This document shows positions 27,723 to 39,500 of a stretch of DNA of 64,000 nucleotides, in pieces (within the stretch, counting starts at the first letter, position 1; every line of letters starts with the position of its first letter). Origin of the DNA: Norana najaformis. Taxonomy: Eukaryota > Annelida > Clitellata > Crassiclitellata > Hormogastridae. The position numbers were made by a program, and so were the translations under genes. Under the pieces are notes generated by a model. The model was not told the origin of the DNA. It was given only the letters and a program-made list of their open reading frames with translations, and did not search any database. The stretch lies in NCBI GenBank assembly GCA_964023275.1, contig OZ029913.1:43648757-43712756 (forward strand), in the 5' to 3' direction.

Positions 27723-27831
27723 ATGTCGTTAAACGTCGTTTGTCATGTTCATCCCGTCGTCTTCTTCAGCATCGTTGATTCATTTGAGCGACGGAATGAG
27801 GATGCCAGAAGAGTTATAGGAACTTTGTTGG
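27723..27831 (+). CDS. EIF3F: eIF3f exon 1
   Basis: 109 nt, residues 1-36 plus one base. Start context GCTAAGATGTCG. Encodes the first MPN strand and helix ([20 protein letters not shown]). Donor GTGAGAAC. Confidence 0.95.
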
Positions 27832-30800
27832 GTGAGAACCAGATTTTCGACGTTTGATCGTAGTTAATTATCGTAGCATATGTGCGGTCTCGCTAAGAGT
27901 CGAGACGATCCAGATTTCAGCGGTAGATATAATCACAAAATCAAACAGATTTGCAATGATGTTCATTTAAGCAGTAATTGAGATCGCATTTTAACCGTCA
28001 GGAAACTTAACCAAGGTGAATTGCAGATTTATTTCCGGCCAATTTTAAACTGCGCTTTGACCAGCCTAGTGTTTTGATTACTGGCCGTTTTAATAATTTG
28101 TTTCAATTTTTGGATAGGTACTATAGAGAAGGGCAATATCGAAGTGACAAACTGCTTCACAGTTCCACACAATGAATCGGAGGATGAGGTAAAATTTTAC
28201 CCTTGAAATCGTTTCAGTGCATTCTTCTGCCTTAACACTTCGTCACCCCCTTTCACCTCGTCCTTAAAATTTGGTAATTGTTCCATAGCCAAAGCTGTCC
28301 TACCACTCTGATTTTTGGATCTTGATCTGGAAGCGAACCATTTTGCTTATCGATTTTGTTTTGGCTGAGCGCCTGTGGATACGCTGGTCCCTGCGTGCTG
28401 TAGAAATCCCAGGATTACGATTCCGATTGGTCCTAATTTTGGGCAGGCATATGACTTTTGGCTTATTATGGTTGACTGTGGTATAAAATTACCCAAACTT
28501 CAGCTGTGATGAAGATGGTGATCAAATGCAAATGTAATATTTCATCTGAAAAAATTAGAATTCTTATACTGTGTTTGTCTAGGTTGCCATTGATATTGAC
28601 TTCGCCAAGAATATGTACGAACTGCACAAGAAAGTCAATGCGGCTGAAGTTATTGTTGGATGGTAAGCACTTATTTCTAACAGTGATTAGTGTTAGCTGT
28701 TAATTATTTGACTTTTTATTATGTTGTTATTATAATAACGTATTACTGTCATATACACTCACAGAGACAGAGTTGTTTGTATTTATTTTTCAGTGTCTTT
28801 GCACACACAAGTATATGCAGAATTAAGGAAATTACAATTACTTTTATGTTATTTCTGGCCTGTCCCACACAGAGCATCTGTTTGCTAGTTTGGCAAAATA
28901 TCCATTCTGGGGAAGTCACTAACTACACACTTCTATTACTGCTCCTTCCTCCCAACCTTGCTTTCCCAGCATACCTTCCCCTTCCTCCCATCTCTTTCTC
29001 TCATTCCTCCCTGCCTCCACTCCATTCATCTTCCTCCCTCACCTCCTTCCCTGTTTCCATTTTTCTATCCCTCCTCATCCATCCTTACTTCCCTTCTTCC
29101 TTCCATCCCATCCTTCCTTCCTCCCTTTATCCGTCACCTGCCTTCCCTTAATATTCCTTCATAGCTGCATGCATGTGCCCAAACGACTTTTGAAGATAAT
29201 GCATGCAAACTTTTTCAACTAGTGCACAGATTTCGTGAGCATTCATGTTATTTCAGAATAAAATTTAGCACTTTGTTACAGCTGCTGGCATGTTTAACCT
29301 GCAATGTTTAGAAGGCTGAAACAAGATTTCCATGCCCCACGTTGCCAAACCATAATGGCATGTCAGCCAGCCTAGGTTGTGAAGTGTCCTCCCAGACAGT
29401 CACACTCCTCTGGCACACATAATATGTTGGGCAGAGCTGACCACTAGTCGCCTCCAGTGGCACAGTGTGTGCCTGCAACAGACTTGGTTTAAAGTGTGGT
29501 TCCAAGGTGTAAATATAATTTGGCTGAGGTGCAAACATGACCACAGCAATCCAATGCCTGGGCACCTTTAACCTTTGAGTTTGTGTTGGTACTCGTTTAC
29601 TGACCCCAGAAAGATAGAGGGGTAAAGGGCCAATTCAGCCCAGTATTTGAACCCTTGAGTTCTGAAAGTTACCCAGTATTTGAAAACCATGACCTCTGAG
29701 TTGACAGTCCAGCACGCTAAACACCAGACTGTCACACGTTCTAGTTCATTAAAATATGGAAACATCTATTTATGAGATGACGCTGTTGCTTTTTGCAAGG
29801 TACTCAACTGGTTCTGACGTCACAGAACACTCTGTTCTGATCCATGAATATTATGCTCGTGAATGCAAGAATCCAGTACACATGACGGTCGATACATCGC
29901 TGAAAAATGCACGTATGGCCATGAAAGCTTATGTCAGGTAAGACTGTCTGTCACTGAAATATTTTAATCTTTCTTTTTTAAAGGTATAATAATTTCTGTC
30001 CTCAACACAAGAATACACAAGTGAGAAAGTCAAAACTGTGCTGATTTTCTTGTTATTTTTCAAATATGTAACATAAATCTGAAATTTCTCAGTGCCACAC
30101 AAAAGCCACTTCAGACAGACCAGCTTATTCACTTGCGCTATATCAAATTAAGTTCACAAGAGCCAAGTTAAGGGGTTAAGGCAGGGAGACAGCATGATTC
30201 CGCAGTGGAAATTGTTGTTGAAGGAGTTGCAGTGGTAAAGTTTTGAGTAAAAAGTTGATGTGGCTATTGTGCAGGTAGTCTTTTAATCAAGAATAGGGTG
30301 AAGTTGGTGGAGGTCACGAATTTGCATGTGAGATAACTGACTGATGTGGTCGGCTAAGGTTAGGGTTTCATCAGATGATTCTGAGATTACGGAATGGAGG
30401 AGTACAGCACAGGTGAAGTGGCTGTCTGGGAAACTTCTACACACGAAGGAGGTATAGAAATTTTCAGTAACTGACAATATGACCATACACGATGCAACAT
30501 AAATGCTTTCTTCAGGCTATGCTTGTATTGCATATGTCTGTGTTGACAGTACTTCCTGTGGTATTTATTCATATTCAGTGTTTTTACACATCAGAAGAGG
30601 TTGCTTATGTTTAGAAGACTATCTAGAGAATGTGACTTTAATGTTTTGTATAGTTCGCAGATGGGAGTCCCTGGAAAGACAACTGGAACGATGTTCATCC
30701 CTGTTCCACTCGAGATTGTTAGTCATGACCCAGAGCGCGTTGGAGGTAAAACATTTAGAATCACTTGTCTGTATACTCCGGAACCTCCTTACAGTGCTGC

Positions 30801-32952
30801 TTTTTTTAGCCTTACCAAGGAACATGATGTGTTACTTTGGGTTGCAGTTTAACAAGGGGTTAACTTGTGTGCATGTATCTGGCTATTTATTTAGCACCTT
30901 TGTTGTTTAAGTCTGTTACTGACAGGATTTATTTATGCATGCTATAATGATGGTCCAGTGTGCTTGGGTTGATTTCTTGGGGTAGAACATTTTGTTCATA
31001 TTGTCTGCCCAGAATGGCCTTCATCTAGATTTCCATCTTTTCATGGCTTGGGATGCTGCTAACACCTAAAACTGTTCTCTTTTGCTGGAATTGAGCCATG
31101 AGGGATCCTGAGTAGATATCTTGAAGAGGCGCTGTATAAATTTACTAATGGAATGATACCAAGTTGATGCTTGAGTGAGTAAATACCTGTACTGTGCTAT
31201 AGTCTCTTACCGGTCATGTAAGGTTGACCTGGTTAGTTCAGATTTGGTTTCAATCAAATCTGTCGTAAGCTGTGAAAAGACTACTACAAGTCAGAGCTAG
31301 CAAATATAGAGGGATTGGTCATGACTGGGTCAGAATTAGTTAAATTGATTATGCGTCAGATTGCAATCCTCATCTGAGCTGCACAGGTCACTGACCTGGA
31401 ATGTTACTTATGACCTCAGTATTTTCTGTATATTTGCATATCTCTAGGGTGATTGCTTGGTTTTGTTCATTTGATGATCGCATGTGCAAATTAAGTTAGG
31501 CAGAATTGAGCCAGTTGGCTACTTTGATGAATGACCATCTGTGGAAAAACACACCACCTGGCACCCACTCAGCCTTCCATTCTTTAGTGGTCGGTGGATG
31601 ATTAGTAGTGCCAGTTGGAAGATTTAAAAGGTTCTTCTGTCATTGGATTGCTGTGGTCACAGTTGCATCTCATCCTGGTGATCCTTTTACCTTGGAACCA
31701 AACATCTTCGGGGTTTCTATAGAGGCGTGTCAACAAGCGTGCCACCTTTACCTTAGCGCTTGCAATTTTTGTGTATCTGCATAATTTGGTCTGTTTTTAA
31801 CAGTCGACTTCCTTCAGCTGACCAAAGAGAGACCGAAAAGAATTGTTGGGCTCGTCAACGATCTTCAGCAGGTCAACTCAACCTGTGCACACATGCAGAG
31901 TATGCTGACCAAGCTTGAGGAGTACGTTGAAGGCGTTATTGTAAGTTGGCATAATCCTGTCTGTGACTTTCTTTGTAATTCTAACAGTTCTGAGATATCA
32001 ACAACCAAAAATTGAAACTAAGCAAATAGGAATAAAAATATTGTCAGTACTCATCTGTGTTTATAAAAATGGCATCCTATGCGTGTCTGATAATATCTCC
32101 TTTATTTGTCATTTTTCAGTAATCCATCATATTTTCCCAACTGCAGTAATCTGCCATATATTTTTACACTCCTTTTGTGACTTTTCCAGTTTATTATCAT
32201 TTCTAAAGATAATCTAACCAGTTTCAAACTTCGACAGCTTTGAGTAATGCCTAGTGGATGTGTGGTTTTTGTTAGGCGGGCCAAATCCAAGCTGACAGTT
32301 CAACTGGGCGAATGTTGATGGAGTTGGTCAATGCTGTGCCAAAGATCAGTCCAGAAGACTTTGAAGAATTGATCAACACTAATATGAAGGTAAAGAAATG
32401 ATTATAAACAAAGTTCTTTATTCCACTTCTTAGGTGCTCTGTTCTTACGAGGTAGGCTCATTAATCCAGTGACACTATGCTTCTCCATTCTGTGGCCCAG
32501 TCCAATTCCTTTATCCATCATCCAGTCTAGCTATAGGCAGATCCAGTAATCCAGTGGAACCATTCTTCTTTGTTTTTTGCCTTGTCTTACCTCTTTGTCG
32601 TCGTCCAGTTCAGCAGCATAGTTCATAGTTTTCCTGTAATCTTCTTTCCTTGCCAAGGTTATCATTTCGTACTTGGTCATTCACTTCAAAATCCTCCATT
32701 ACAGTATAACACTGATCTATCACGGTTGGAGTGATGTAGCTGAATTCAACTTCCGAACGTGCCTTCATTTTAATGCATTACTTGTCAAACGTGGGGGAAT
32801 TATGAGATTCCATTGTGCAAGAGAAAGGTTTCTTTGCCACTATTGACTATTGTGGTTATGTATTGTTTTTCAAGGATCTGTTGATGGTGGTCTACCTCAG
32901 CAACCTCGCCAAGACGCAGCTCGTGGTCAATGAGAACTTGAACCTCCTTTAG
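27723..32952 (+). CDS. EIF3F: eIF3 subunit f, eight exons
   Basis: Core subunit of translation initiation factor 3, which joins the 40S ribosome in the cytoplasm. Exons are 27723-27831, 28118-28188, 28583-28662, 29800-29937, 30654-30745, 31804-31940, 32276-32389 and 32875-32952. All junctions are GT-AG and in phase: 819 nt, 272 aa. The N-terminal MPN domain starts directly, [20 protein letters not shown], and continues [46 protein letters not shown]. The JAMM metal site (ExxHxH...SxxD) is absent, as expected for eIF3f. The C-terminal helical part ends [17 protein letters not shown]. It lacks the Pro/Ala-rich N-terminal extension of mammals, so it is shorter than the 357-aa human protein. The ATG has A at -3. 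Introns carry a LINE-C fragment (28225-28430) and a pyrimidine tract. Confidence 0.97.
28118..28188 (+). CDS. EIF3F: eIF3f exon 2
   Basis: 71 nt. Completes Gly37, then [23 protein letters not shown] with no gap. Acceptor TTGGATAG, donor GTAAAATT. Confidence 0.95.
28225..28430 (+). mobile_element. LINE-C 3' end with internal deletion
   Basis: TGCCTTAACACTTCGTCACC, AAATTTGGTAATTGTTCCA and AGCTGTCCTACCACTCTG are the WN-motif region of the RT C-terminus. The next base jumps directly to the 3' end, TTGATCTGGAAGCGAACC, GATTTTGTTTTGGCTGAGCG and GCTGTAGAAATCCCAGGATT. It lies in eIF3f intron 2. Confidence 0.65.
28583..28662 (+). CDS. EIF3F: eIF3f exon 3
   Basis: 80 nt: [27 protein letters not shown] with Trp split. 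MPN helix. Acceptor TTTGTCTAG, donor GTAAGCAC. Confidence 0.95.
28937..29160 (+). repeat. Pyrimidine tract (CCTTCCTCC-rich)
   Basis: Almost pure C/T on the plus strand, with irregular CCTTCC and TCCCTCC words. It lies inside eIF3f intron 3. Open frames across it (SFLPPFIRH-type) are compositional artefacts. Confidence 0.8.
29800..29937 (+). CDS. EIF3F: eIF3f exon 4
   Basis: 138 nt: [45 protein letters not shown]. This is where active MPN+ enzymes carry the zinc site; here the His-x-His and Ser-x-x-Asp spacing is not kept. Acceptor TTTGCAAG, donor GTAAGACT. Confidence 0.95.
30654..30745 (+). CDS. EIF3F: eIF3f exon 5
   Basis: 92 nt: [32 protein letters not shown]. The acceptor is TTTTGTATAG at 30652-30653, not the later GCAG at 30660, because only the former keeps phase. 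Confidence 0.9.
31804..31940 (+). CDS. EIF3F: eIF3f exon 6
   Basis: 137 nt: [46 protein letters not shown]. Acceptor TTTTTAACAG, donor GTAAGTTG. Helical C-terminal region begins. Confidence 0.95.
32276..32389 (+). CDS. EIF3F: eIF3f exon 7
   Basis: 114 nt, phase 0: [38 protein letters not shown]. Acceptor TTTTGTTAG, donor GTAAAGAA. Confidence 0.96.
32875..32952 (+). CDS. EIF3F: eIF3f exon 8 and stop
   Basis: 78 nt: [28 protein letters not shown]. Acceptor TTTTTCAAG. Matches the conserved eIF3f C-terminus. Confidence 0.96.
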   Translation, partial: DLLMVVYLSNLAKTQLVVNENLNLL

Positions 32953-33053
32953 ATCTAAGAACAAATTCTCGAAAATGTTTCGGTCACTTGTGTTGTAAGA
33001 CCAGGAGAAGTGACTCTATGGACAAGGCTCTAATGGTTCAAGTTTTTGGTCAA

Positions 33054-33059
33054 AATAAA
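33054..33059 (+). terminator. EIF3F: eIF3f poly(A) signal
   Basis: AATAAA 102 nt after the stop codon, a typical short 3' UTR. Cleavage is expected 10-30 nt downstream. Confidence 0.75.
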
Positions 33060-34214
33060 AAGATCCCTCTCGAAAAGGTTTTGTCTACAAGCTTCTCCCT
33101 TGAAATTGCTACTGGACTGTGCTGTATAGATTGTCTTCTTTACATTATATAACCTAATCTGATGACAGCTATGGTGCTGTTACATTAAACACAAGGTATC
33201 AATTGGTGGCTGTAAGTGAAACTGCAATCGGGTTGTCCATAAAGGACTTCCACAAAAATGACTTTTGGACCTCTCCCTCTCCTTGTCTGCATTTGGCTTA
33301 TCTGCAGTCCAAAAGAGTGCTAAACCCTAAATTAGGCTACCCTATTGATAATACAGGGTAACTGTGCAAAGGGGTGGGATACTTTGATGCTGACGTGTCC
33401 AGCAAAGGGACTCAAATTGGCTCTGACACATGCAGAACAGAATCTGTCTGAATAAAGCTTGTTTTTAAGAATCCCGCTGTGCTGAAATATTTGTTAGTTA
33501 GCAAATTTAAATAACTACACAAATTGAGCATAGTCCCTCGCCTTGTCTGCATTTTGGTGACCCATTCCTCTCCATCTTTTGGGATGTGTTTAATGGATGA
33601 CCCCATCAAAGAATCATCTGTTGCAAAAACCCAGTAGATATCCAATACGTCAGGGAAACCAGACGTCATGTTGTAGAGGGTAATGACATTTAAAGATTGG
33701 ATGTAAGGCAAAGAGTCAGACAGTGATTTCCAGAGCATCGGACCAGCCACCGCGAGAGCATAATGTTACAATTTAGCTGGTAAATTCATCATTCGTTACA
33801 TATGTGTATCTTGAAATGAAATAGGATACTCCATACCTAAGCTTTTAAACACAAAGGCTCAAATTTCATCATTCAAAAAATTACCAAAAACAATTTAATA
33901 ATCAAGTGAACCACAGTCTGCACAAGTAGATACGAATGTTGACTAAACTGAAAGATATTTCAAGCAAGTGTGTAGTCTACCCACCACAGGCTAAAGAATG
34001 GATGTAAAGCAAAGAATCGTGCAGTGAATTCCATGGTAACGAACTGTCCTGGCAACTATGAGCTGTCGTTAAACACAGGATGCAAACTATAGACAATATT
34101 CTTTATAAAATTATCAGGTTAGCATAGAAATCGATGAAGGTTGAATAATATGAGAACATTTTTGGCAAATGCTTCCATGGCCACAAAGTAACAGGGAGCA
34201 CCCAGGATTCTACA

Positions 34215-34450
34215 TGAATGTAAGAGAGAGAAAGAGTGGGAGCAGAAGAGGCCAGGAAAGGAGAGGGAGGGAAGACTGGGAGAGGAAGAAGCAGGGAAAT
34301 GGGAGACTGGGAGGGGAGATTGAAGAACAGAAAGCAAAAGGGATTTTAGAAATGTTAGGGGAGCAGAAAAGATACAGGCTGGGGAGATTAGACAGAGGGA
34401 GAGGCAGCATTATGGGAGGGTAGAGGAGAACAAGAGGGAGAAATGGGAAG
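34215..34450. repeat. Purine-rich tract
   Basis: Nearly all A/G on the plus strand (GGGAGAGG, GAAGAGG and similar words). Long open frames on both strands here are artefacts of composition. Confidence 0.8.
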
Positions 34451-34754
34451 CAGAGGATTTTCAGCAGGGACATTTGCTGAACAGCGTACAGATGCGCTGC
34501 ACATGATAGGCCAGTTATAACGAAACCCCACATAGAAACTTGATAAAGTAGCATTCTAAGGAGGTTGCAATGTACAGTTAACAGGTTGTAAAACCAGGTT
34601 ACAATGTTTCCAAAGCACAAGGTACAGTAATTTGTGCAAATTTAGTCAAATATGGCACCACTATGGTAGATAAGGCATCAATGGATGGCCACTTTGTAAT
34701 AAAACTTTAGAAAGGTCCAGTACAAATCCAAGTACCTTGTGCGAGACCACACAT

Positions 34755-34885
34755 ATGCTACGATGATTAACTACAATCAAACGTTGAAAATCTGGTTCTC
34801 ACCCAACAAAGTTCCTATAACTCTTCTGGCATCTTCATTCCGTTGCTCAAAGGAATCAAAGATGCTGAAGAAGACGACGGGATGA
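34755..34885 (-). pseudogene. EIF3F: Inverted duplicate of eIF3f exon 1/intron 1 boundary
   Basis: On the minus strand this reads CATCCCGTCGTCTTCTTCAG, CATCTTTGATTCCTTTGAGC, AACGGAATGAAGATGCCAGA, AGAGTTATAGGAACTTTGTT and GGGTGAGAACCAGATTTTC, then AACGTTTGATTGTAGTTAAT and CATCGTAGCATATGTG. This matches 27755-27882, exon 1 through its GTGAGAACC donor and about 50 bp of intron 1, with few differences. Retained intron sequence shows a DNA-level duplication, not retroposition. It is truncated at both ends and non-functional. Confidence 0.85.
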
Positions 34886-35979
34886 ACAAATTATTTTTGA
34901 TGTCTGGCATGTTGATCTCATAATATTCATTCATTTATTCTTAATATTCAAGAGGTCACAGACACCAGAAGGTAGATGGAAAAGCAATCCTGAAAAATCA
35001 TTATTACTCTAGAAAATCATTATTACAGCCAACTGTTACAATTTGTGGCACATGCATATGCACACACACACGGCAACGTACACAATCACTGAGCAGCCCC
35101 TTGAGCAGGGACTGCCCCAAGAAGCAGCCATGGCTATAAAGTGTTAGCCTTTGCATTGAGGGCGGGTTGTCTGCCCTCTTCTTCACTGTCTGATCTTCCT
35201 ACAAACAATGTCAGTGTCATTTTATTGCTGAGTTCGCCAGAGGTCACAAATGAAGCAAAAACTGAAACATCTTCCAACCCTGGCGGGGATTTGACCTGAC
35301 CTCTGAAAAATGAAACTGAACATAACTCATTAGTGACAGCAGCACATAGCAGAACAAAGTTTAAACCAGTTTAGTGGTTCAAAAATGAAACAAGCAAATG
35401 TGAACAGCTTCAACTCCAGGTATTGTGTTTTATATTATTTATTTGAATCATTTATTACACACATAAAATTCGTGAACTGAATCATCGTATCTGTTTATTG
35501 ATCCCAACAGTTGACAAATTGTTATGATCACCAATACATGGACATTAATAAGTTTCATATGAAAAAAAGACAATTTCAATTACTAAAACATTTGGTGTAG
35601 ATGTTAAATTGATTCAGAATAAACCGTGTCCTTAATGATATTATTAATAATAAGCAGTTTGCACTTAAGCATTTTTGGTCAGGGCAGACCTAACATTCAG
35701 ATCTAACACAGATCTTTTAACTATTAAAAAAACAAACCTTCAAAACATTCAGATCATAAGTTCAGATCTCATTGAAGATGATTACACAGGAAGATCAATA
35801 GGCTTTGATCTTCCACAAAGAAAGTAGTGGCACAATGGGTAAACCGTTGGCTATTTTTCAAGATGGCCGCCAGAAACTTCATTTCTGCAAATTGGTTATT
35901 ACACATTCTCCTTAACCAACAATCGGCAGTTTTGAGGTGTTCACATTCTAGTCTCCTTAAAGTATTTGTCGTTATAAAC

Positions 35980-35985
35980 TTTATT
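35980..35985 (-). terminator. Candidate ATPase poly(A) signal
   Basis: Minus-strand AATAAA about 480 nt after the ATPase stop codon. Confidence 0.5.
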
Positions 35986-36466
35986 CTGATATGAAATGGA
36001 AATTAAAATTGGGGATGTTGGAACTAAACTTAATGCTGCTCCTTACAACATGTTGTGATAAGTACTTGAGCATCAAGGCAAACACGACAAGCACCTCTGG
36101 CACAAACACAAGGCAGAAAACAAAACAAGTTACTAAAAATAATAATGTTGGTGCATCAAAAAGGTAATCAGTCAGAAATTTGTAGTTTGTACACGTTTGT
36201 AGTTTGTCCACGGACTCCAAGGACTTTGTGACATCACTACCTACAAGGAGTGCCAACCAGGCATCACTTTCTGACTCCACTAACCTAAGAGTGGCTCTCT
36301 TAACATTAAACATTGACATTGAATGTCTTTTCCACCACCATGGGGTGATGAAGCTCATAACAAAACATGACATATTACAGAAAAATAGTTTTCTAGATAC
36401 TTTACAAAAGCAATCGATTGCCAGCCAAAGTCTTGCAGATTTCAACCATCGCGTAATTTCTTGGTG

Positions 36467-36587
36467 TTAAAAGCACGTCTCCTTTTCTAGGAATCCTCCA
36501 GGATTCAGACGAATGAACAGTTTTCGAAGTTCATCATACACGGTGAGAATGACCAAAAAGAGCAATGGTGCGAACCACCAATGCCAC
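36467..36587 (-). CDS. ATPase last exon, TM10 and C-terminus
   Basis: 121 nt: [42 protein letters not shown]. The penultimate Tyr and the last Tyr of the canonical KETYY end are replaced by Cys and Phe. Acceptor TTTCTGCAG. Confidence 0.95.
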
Positions 36588-39500
36588 CTGCAGAAACATA
36601 AATAAAATGATTTAAATTGTAATTCATAAACTCAAAAATTTCTAGAGTGCTACTTAAAAGCAAAGTGCAAGGCACCAGCTTATTCGTGAGCTCGCATCAT
36701 GTCAGAGGGATTGCCCAGTGATACCACACGAGGAACAAGATCAGTTGCTGGAGACCACACAGGGAATGAGACAGAGAAGCTGTTATGGCATTTTGTGTTC
36801 AGGTTGAGAGAAATGATGGATCAGGGTAAGATTTCTAGAAGAGGTGGGACTTGAGGTTTGAATGGAATGTCTGATTATGAGACAGATTATGAGACAGATT
36901 ATGCTGAGCGAACAACAAGCTGTAGAGTAATGAAGAATTGTAGAATTCAGGTGGGAGACCAACACAATTACAGTGAAGATAATCATCACTAAGTCCAGAT
37001 AATACTTCTTGGATGGGTGACCATCCGTGGAATGCCACACCAGCTGGCGCCCACTCAGACTTCCGTCCCTCAGTTATTTATTTACTGCACTAGTTACATG
37101 TGCCAGTTATTAAATCACGAGACAAGTGAAAACTAACGACTTGTCCAGGGTCATTACACTCAGCAGCCTTGAACAAGGAATTATTGAAATACAGACTCAA
37201 CACGATACTGAACAAACCACCGCACTGCACAACAGAACGCCAATGGTTGTCTGTTGGTCACTAAATGATTACCAACGCAAGTTGCAAGGTTAAAAGACAA
37301 AAAACACTGTCCTGTCGATGGATTGCTGTGGGCATATTTGCAACTCATCCAAATAATGCAATCCTTCAACCTCAGGAATACACTTCCCAGAAGTGTTTGA
37401 ATAGGCAAACAAGTGCGTAGCCTTTCAACATGTAAAAACAAAAAGGTAACACTGAAACTTGATACCTTACAATACAGTAAAAGGTCTATTTCGTAGTAGG
37501 TCTATAATTCGATGATTGTGGGTGTGAAACAGTTGAACAAATTCCATGTAAAGACCCTGGACACATTGTTTGTTTCCCATTCATCACACACCTCTAATGC
37601 AGATTTGCTGACCTTGCATGCCTTAGAAATGTAATATATAAATGGAAATAAATCTACTCTGTTTACAACATATCAAGTAGAAATTTAAACATTTCAGCTG
37701 AAAAATAAGTCCATCCTCTCACCTGATTGGATACATTCGAAGACCCTTGTCCATACCAGGACAATAGATGAAGAAGAATGCAAGGAATGTCTCCAGTACA
37801 AGTGCCCAGATCAAGTAAGAATTCCTGTGCAAATTCAATACAATTAAAAATATTTTGGCTCTCCAAAAACTATATGCATATGGTGACCCGACAATTTGGT
37901 GCACAACAATTCGGTGCAGAGACAAATTAGCATCTTTAAGTAAAACACAATTATGGTAAAGATTCTTTAAATTTGTTTTAATTAAATTAGATATATATGA
38001 CAACAAGAGTTGGCAAGAACATTTTCCAATTTACTGGCAATGCCCTTCATTTATAGCCCAGTTATAAGCTAATTAATGTGGTGATTACATCTGTATAAGT
38101 ATGAGATAACTGTATGAACGCTAAAGGCATTAGCATGGTAGAAAGATATGATAGTACGCTATAAGACGCAACATCTTAGTGCCACTTGCCTGTGATTCCT
38201 CGCTCAGTCGATGGACATATGGCGTGTTAACAAATGCATTACTTACTTACTTACACTCAAAGAAGGAACTGAACTGAATTATTCACCACAGAAGAGGAAA
38301 CAGATAGGACTGAAGCGATATGCATAAAGATATTAAATTTGTTAACTATCTGTAGTTGCATGTAGCGCTGTAACAGTTATAGAACAGACCACATGTGCCA
38401 CAATTCTTATAATTTGCATTAAGCTGTGTCACTTCCTTGTACGATCTGTCCCTGCGCCGAGCTGTCTTGCGCCAAACTGTCATGGAACCATGTATGGAAC
38501 CGTATGCAAGCTCAATGTATCTGGTAATTTATATAGTGCCTTTTGGATTCCCTCAGGCACTAAAACATGGCTATCCAACAGATCTGAAAGCTGATACCCA
38601 TTAACAGCTCGTACTGTATTTTTTGTTCAGGGGATTACAGTTACCTTGGGTAAAAAAGGGTTAAGAAAATAATAATAATAAAAATAACAGGCCATTTAGT
38701 TTAAATCAATCATCCTACCCAAAGCCTTGTCTGACAAAGCTGGTCGACCTCGTCTTACAGGCAATCAGGTTCGCCCACTGAAGCATGACGATGCTGAAGA
38801 AGAATCCCGTCTGACAGGTATATTCCAGGACGCGACGCTGACCAAATGGCTGAAAATGAAAGTTATTTTGCACAACAGACTCTCACATCCACTGGTCATC
38901 TGCCCCAGCAGTTGCACCACTGGAGAAGATTTAGCTCTTAATTTTTGCAATTTTACAAGTATCATATGTATTGTCTTGCAGTTAACACTCATTCTTAAAC
39001 TGCGGAACTTTTTACATTAAAATGTGCTGTTTTACTATCAAAGGAATGTGCTGGCTCACAGACTACGCCTGCACAAAACTGCCAGCATTAAGATATACAT
39101 AGCTTTATAAAACAGAGAACAGTACTAAATTTCACTTATCCAAAAAATTCCATCAATAAAAAATAAAAATGCAAGACTATACTCTAACAACAGAAAATAT
39201 CATTCAGCCAATAACTGTAACAAGTTTAAATATTTAGCTAAAAACTAAATTCTCACTGGAAATTCTGTAATACAAACTTAGACAAAAGTTTACATTTAAA
39301 AAAATGAAAAAAGTAAAGAAGTAAAATATCAATCAGCTTAATATAAATTCTAACATGGACACACCCATTCTTGGCCAAAGGCATCTTCGATGTCGTTGAC
39401 TCCCCTCGTTCCCCAGATACCCCTCAGGCCAAGCAATCGCTGGGGCCAGAAGCCAGCCTCAGCCATAATGATAAAGTAGGTGAAAAATGCACCAAAAATC

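Larger units (their letters stand above)
32953..36466. other. Intergenic region between convergent eIF3f and ATPase
   Basis: Holds both 3' UTRs, their poly(A) signals, and a purine-rich tract (34215-34450). It also holds an inverted copy (34780-34885) of sequence around eIF3f exon 1, the strand-reversed text of the exon 1/intron 1 boundary listed separately. No gene is recognisable. Confidence 0.6.

Noticed and set aside
28690-29151. 153-aa plus-strand frame
   Set aside because: It runs through a pyrimidine tract inside eIF3f intron 3, with no family similarity.
30655-30662. eIF3f exon 5 acceptor at GCAG (30657-30660)
   Set aside because: It breaks the reading frame; the TATAG at 30651-30653 restores SSQMGVPGK.
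30503-30910. 135-aa frame overlapping eIF3f exon 5
   Set aside because: Wrong frame relative to the exon that keeps phase with its neighbours.
34210-34620. 136-aa minus-strand frame
   Set aside because: Lies over a purine tract; no conserved motif.
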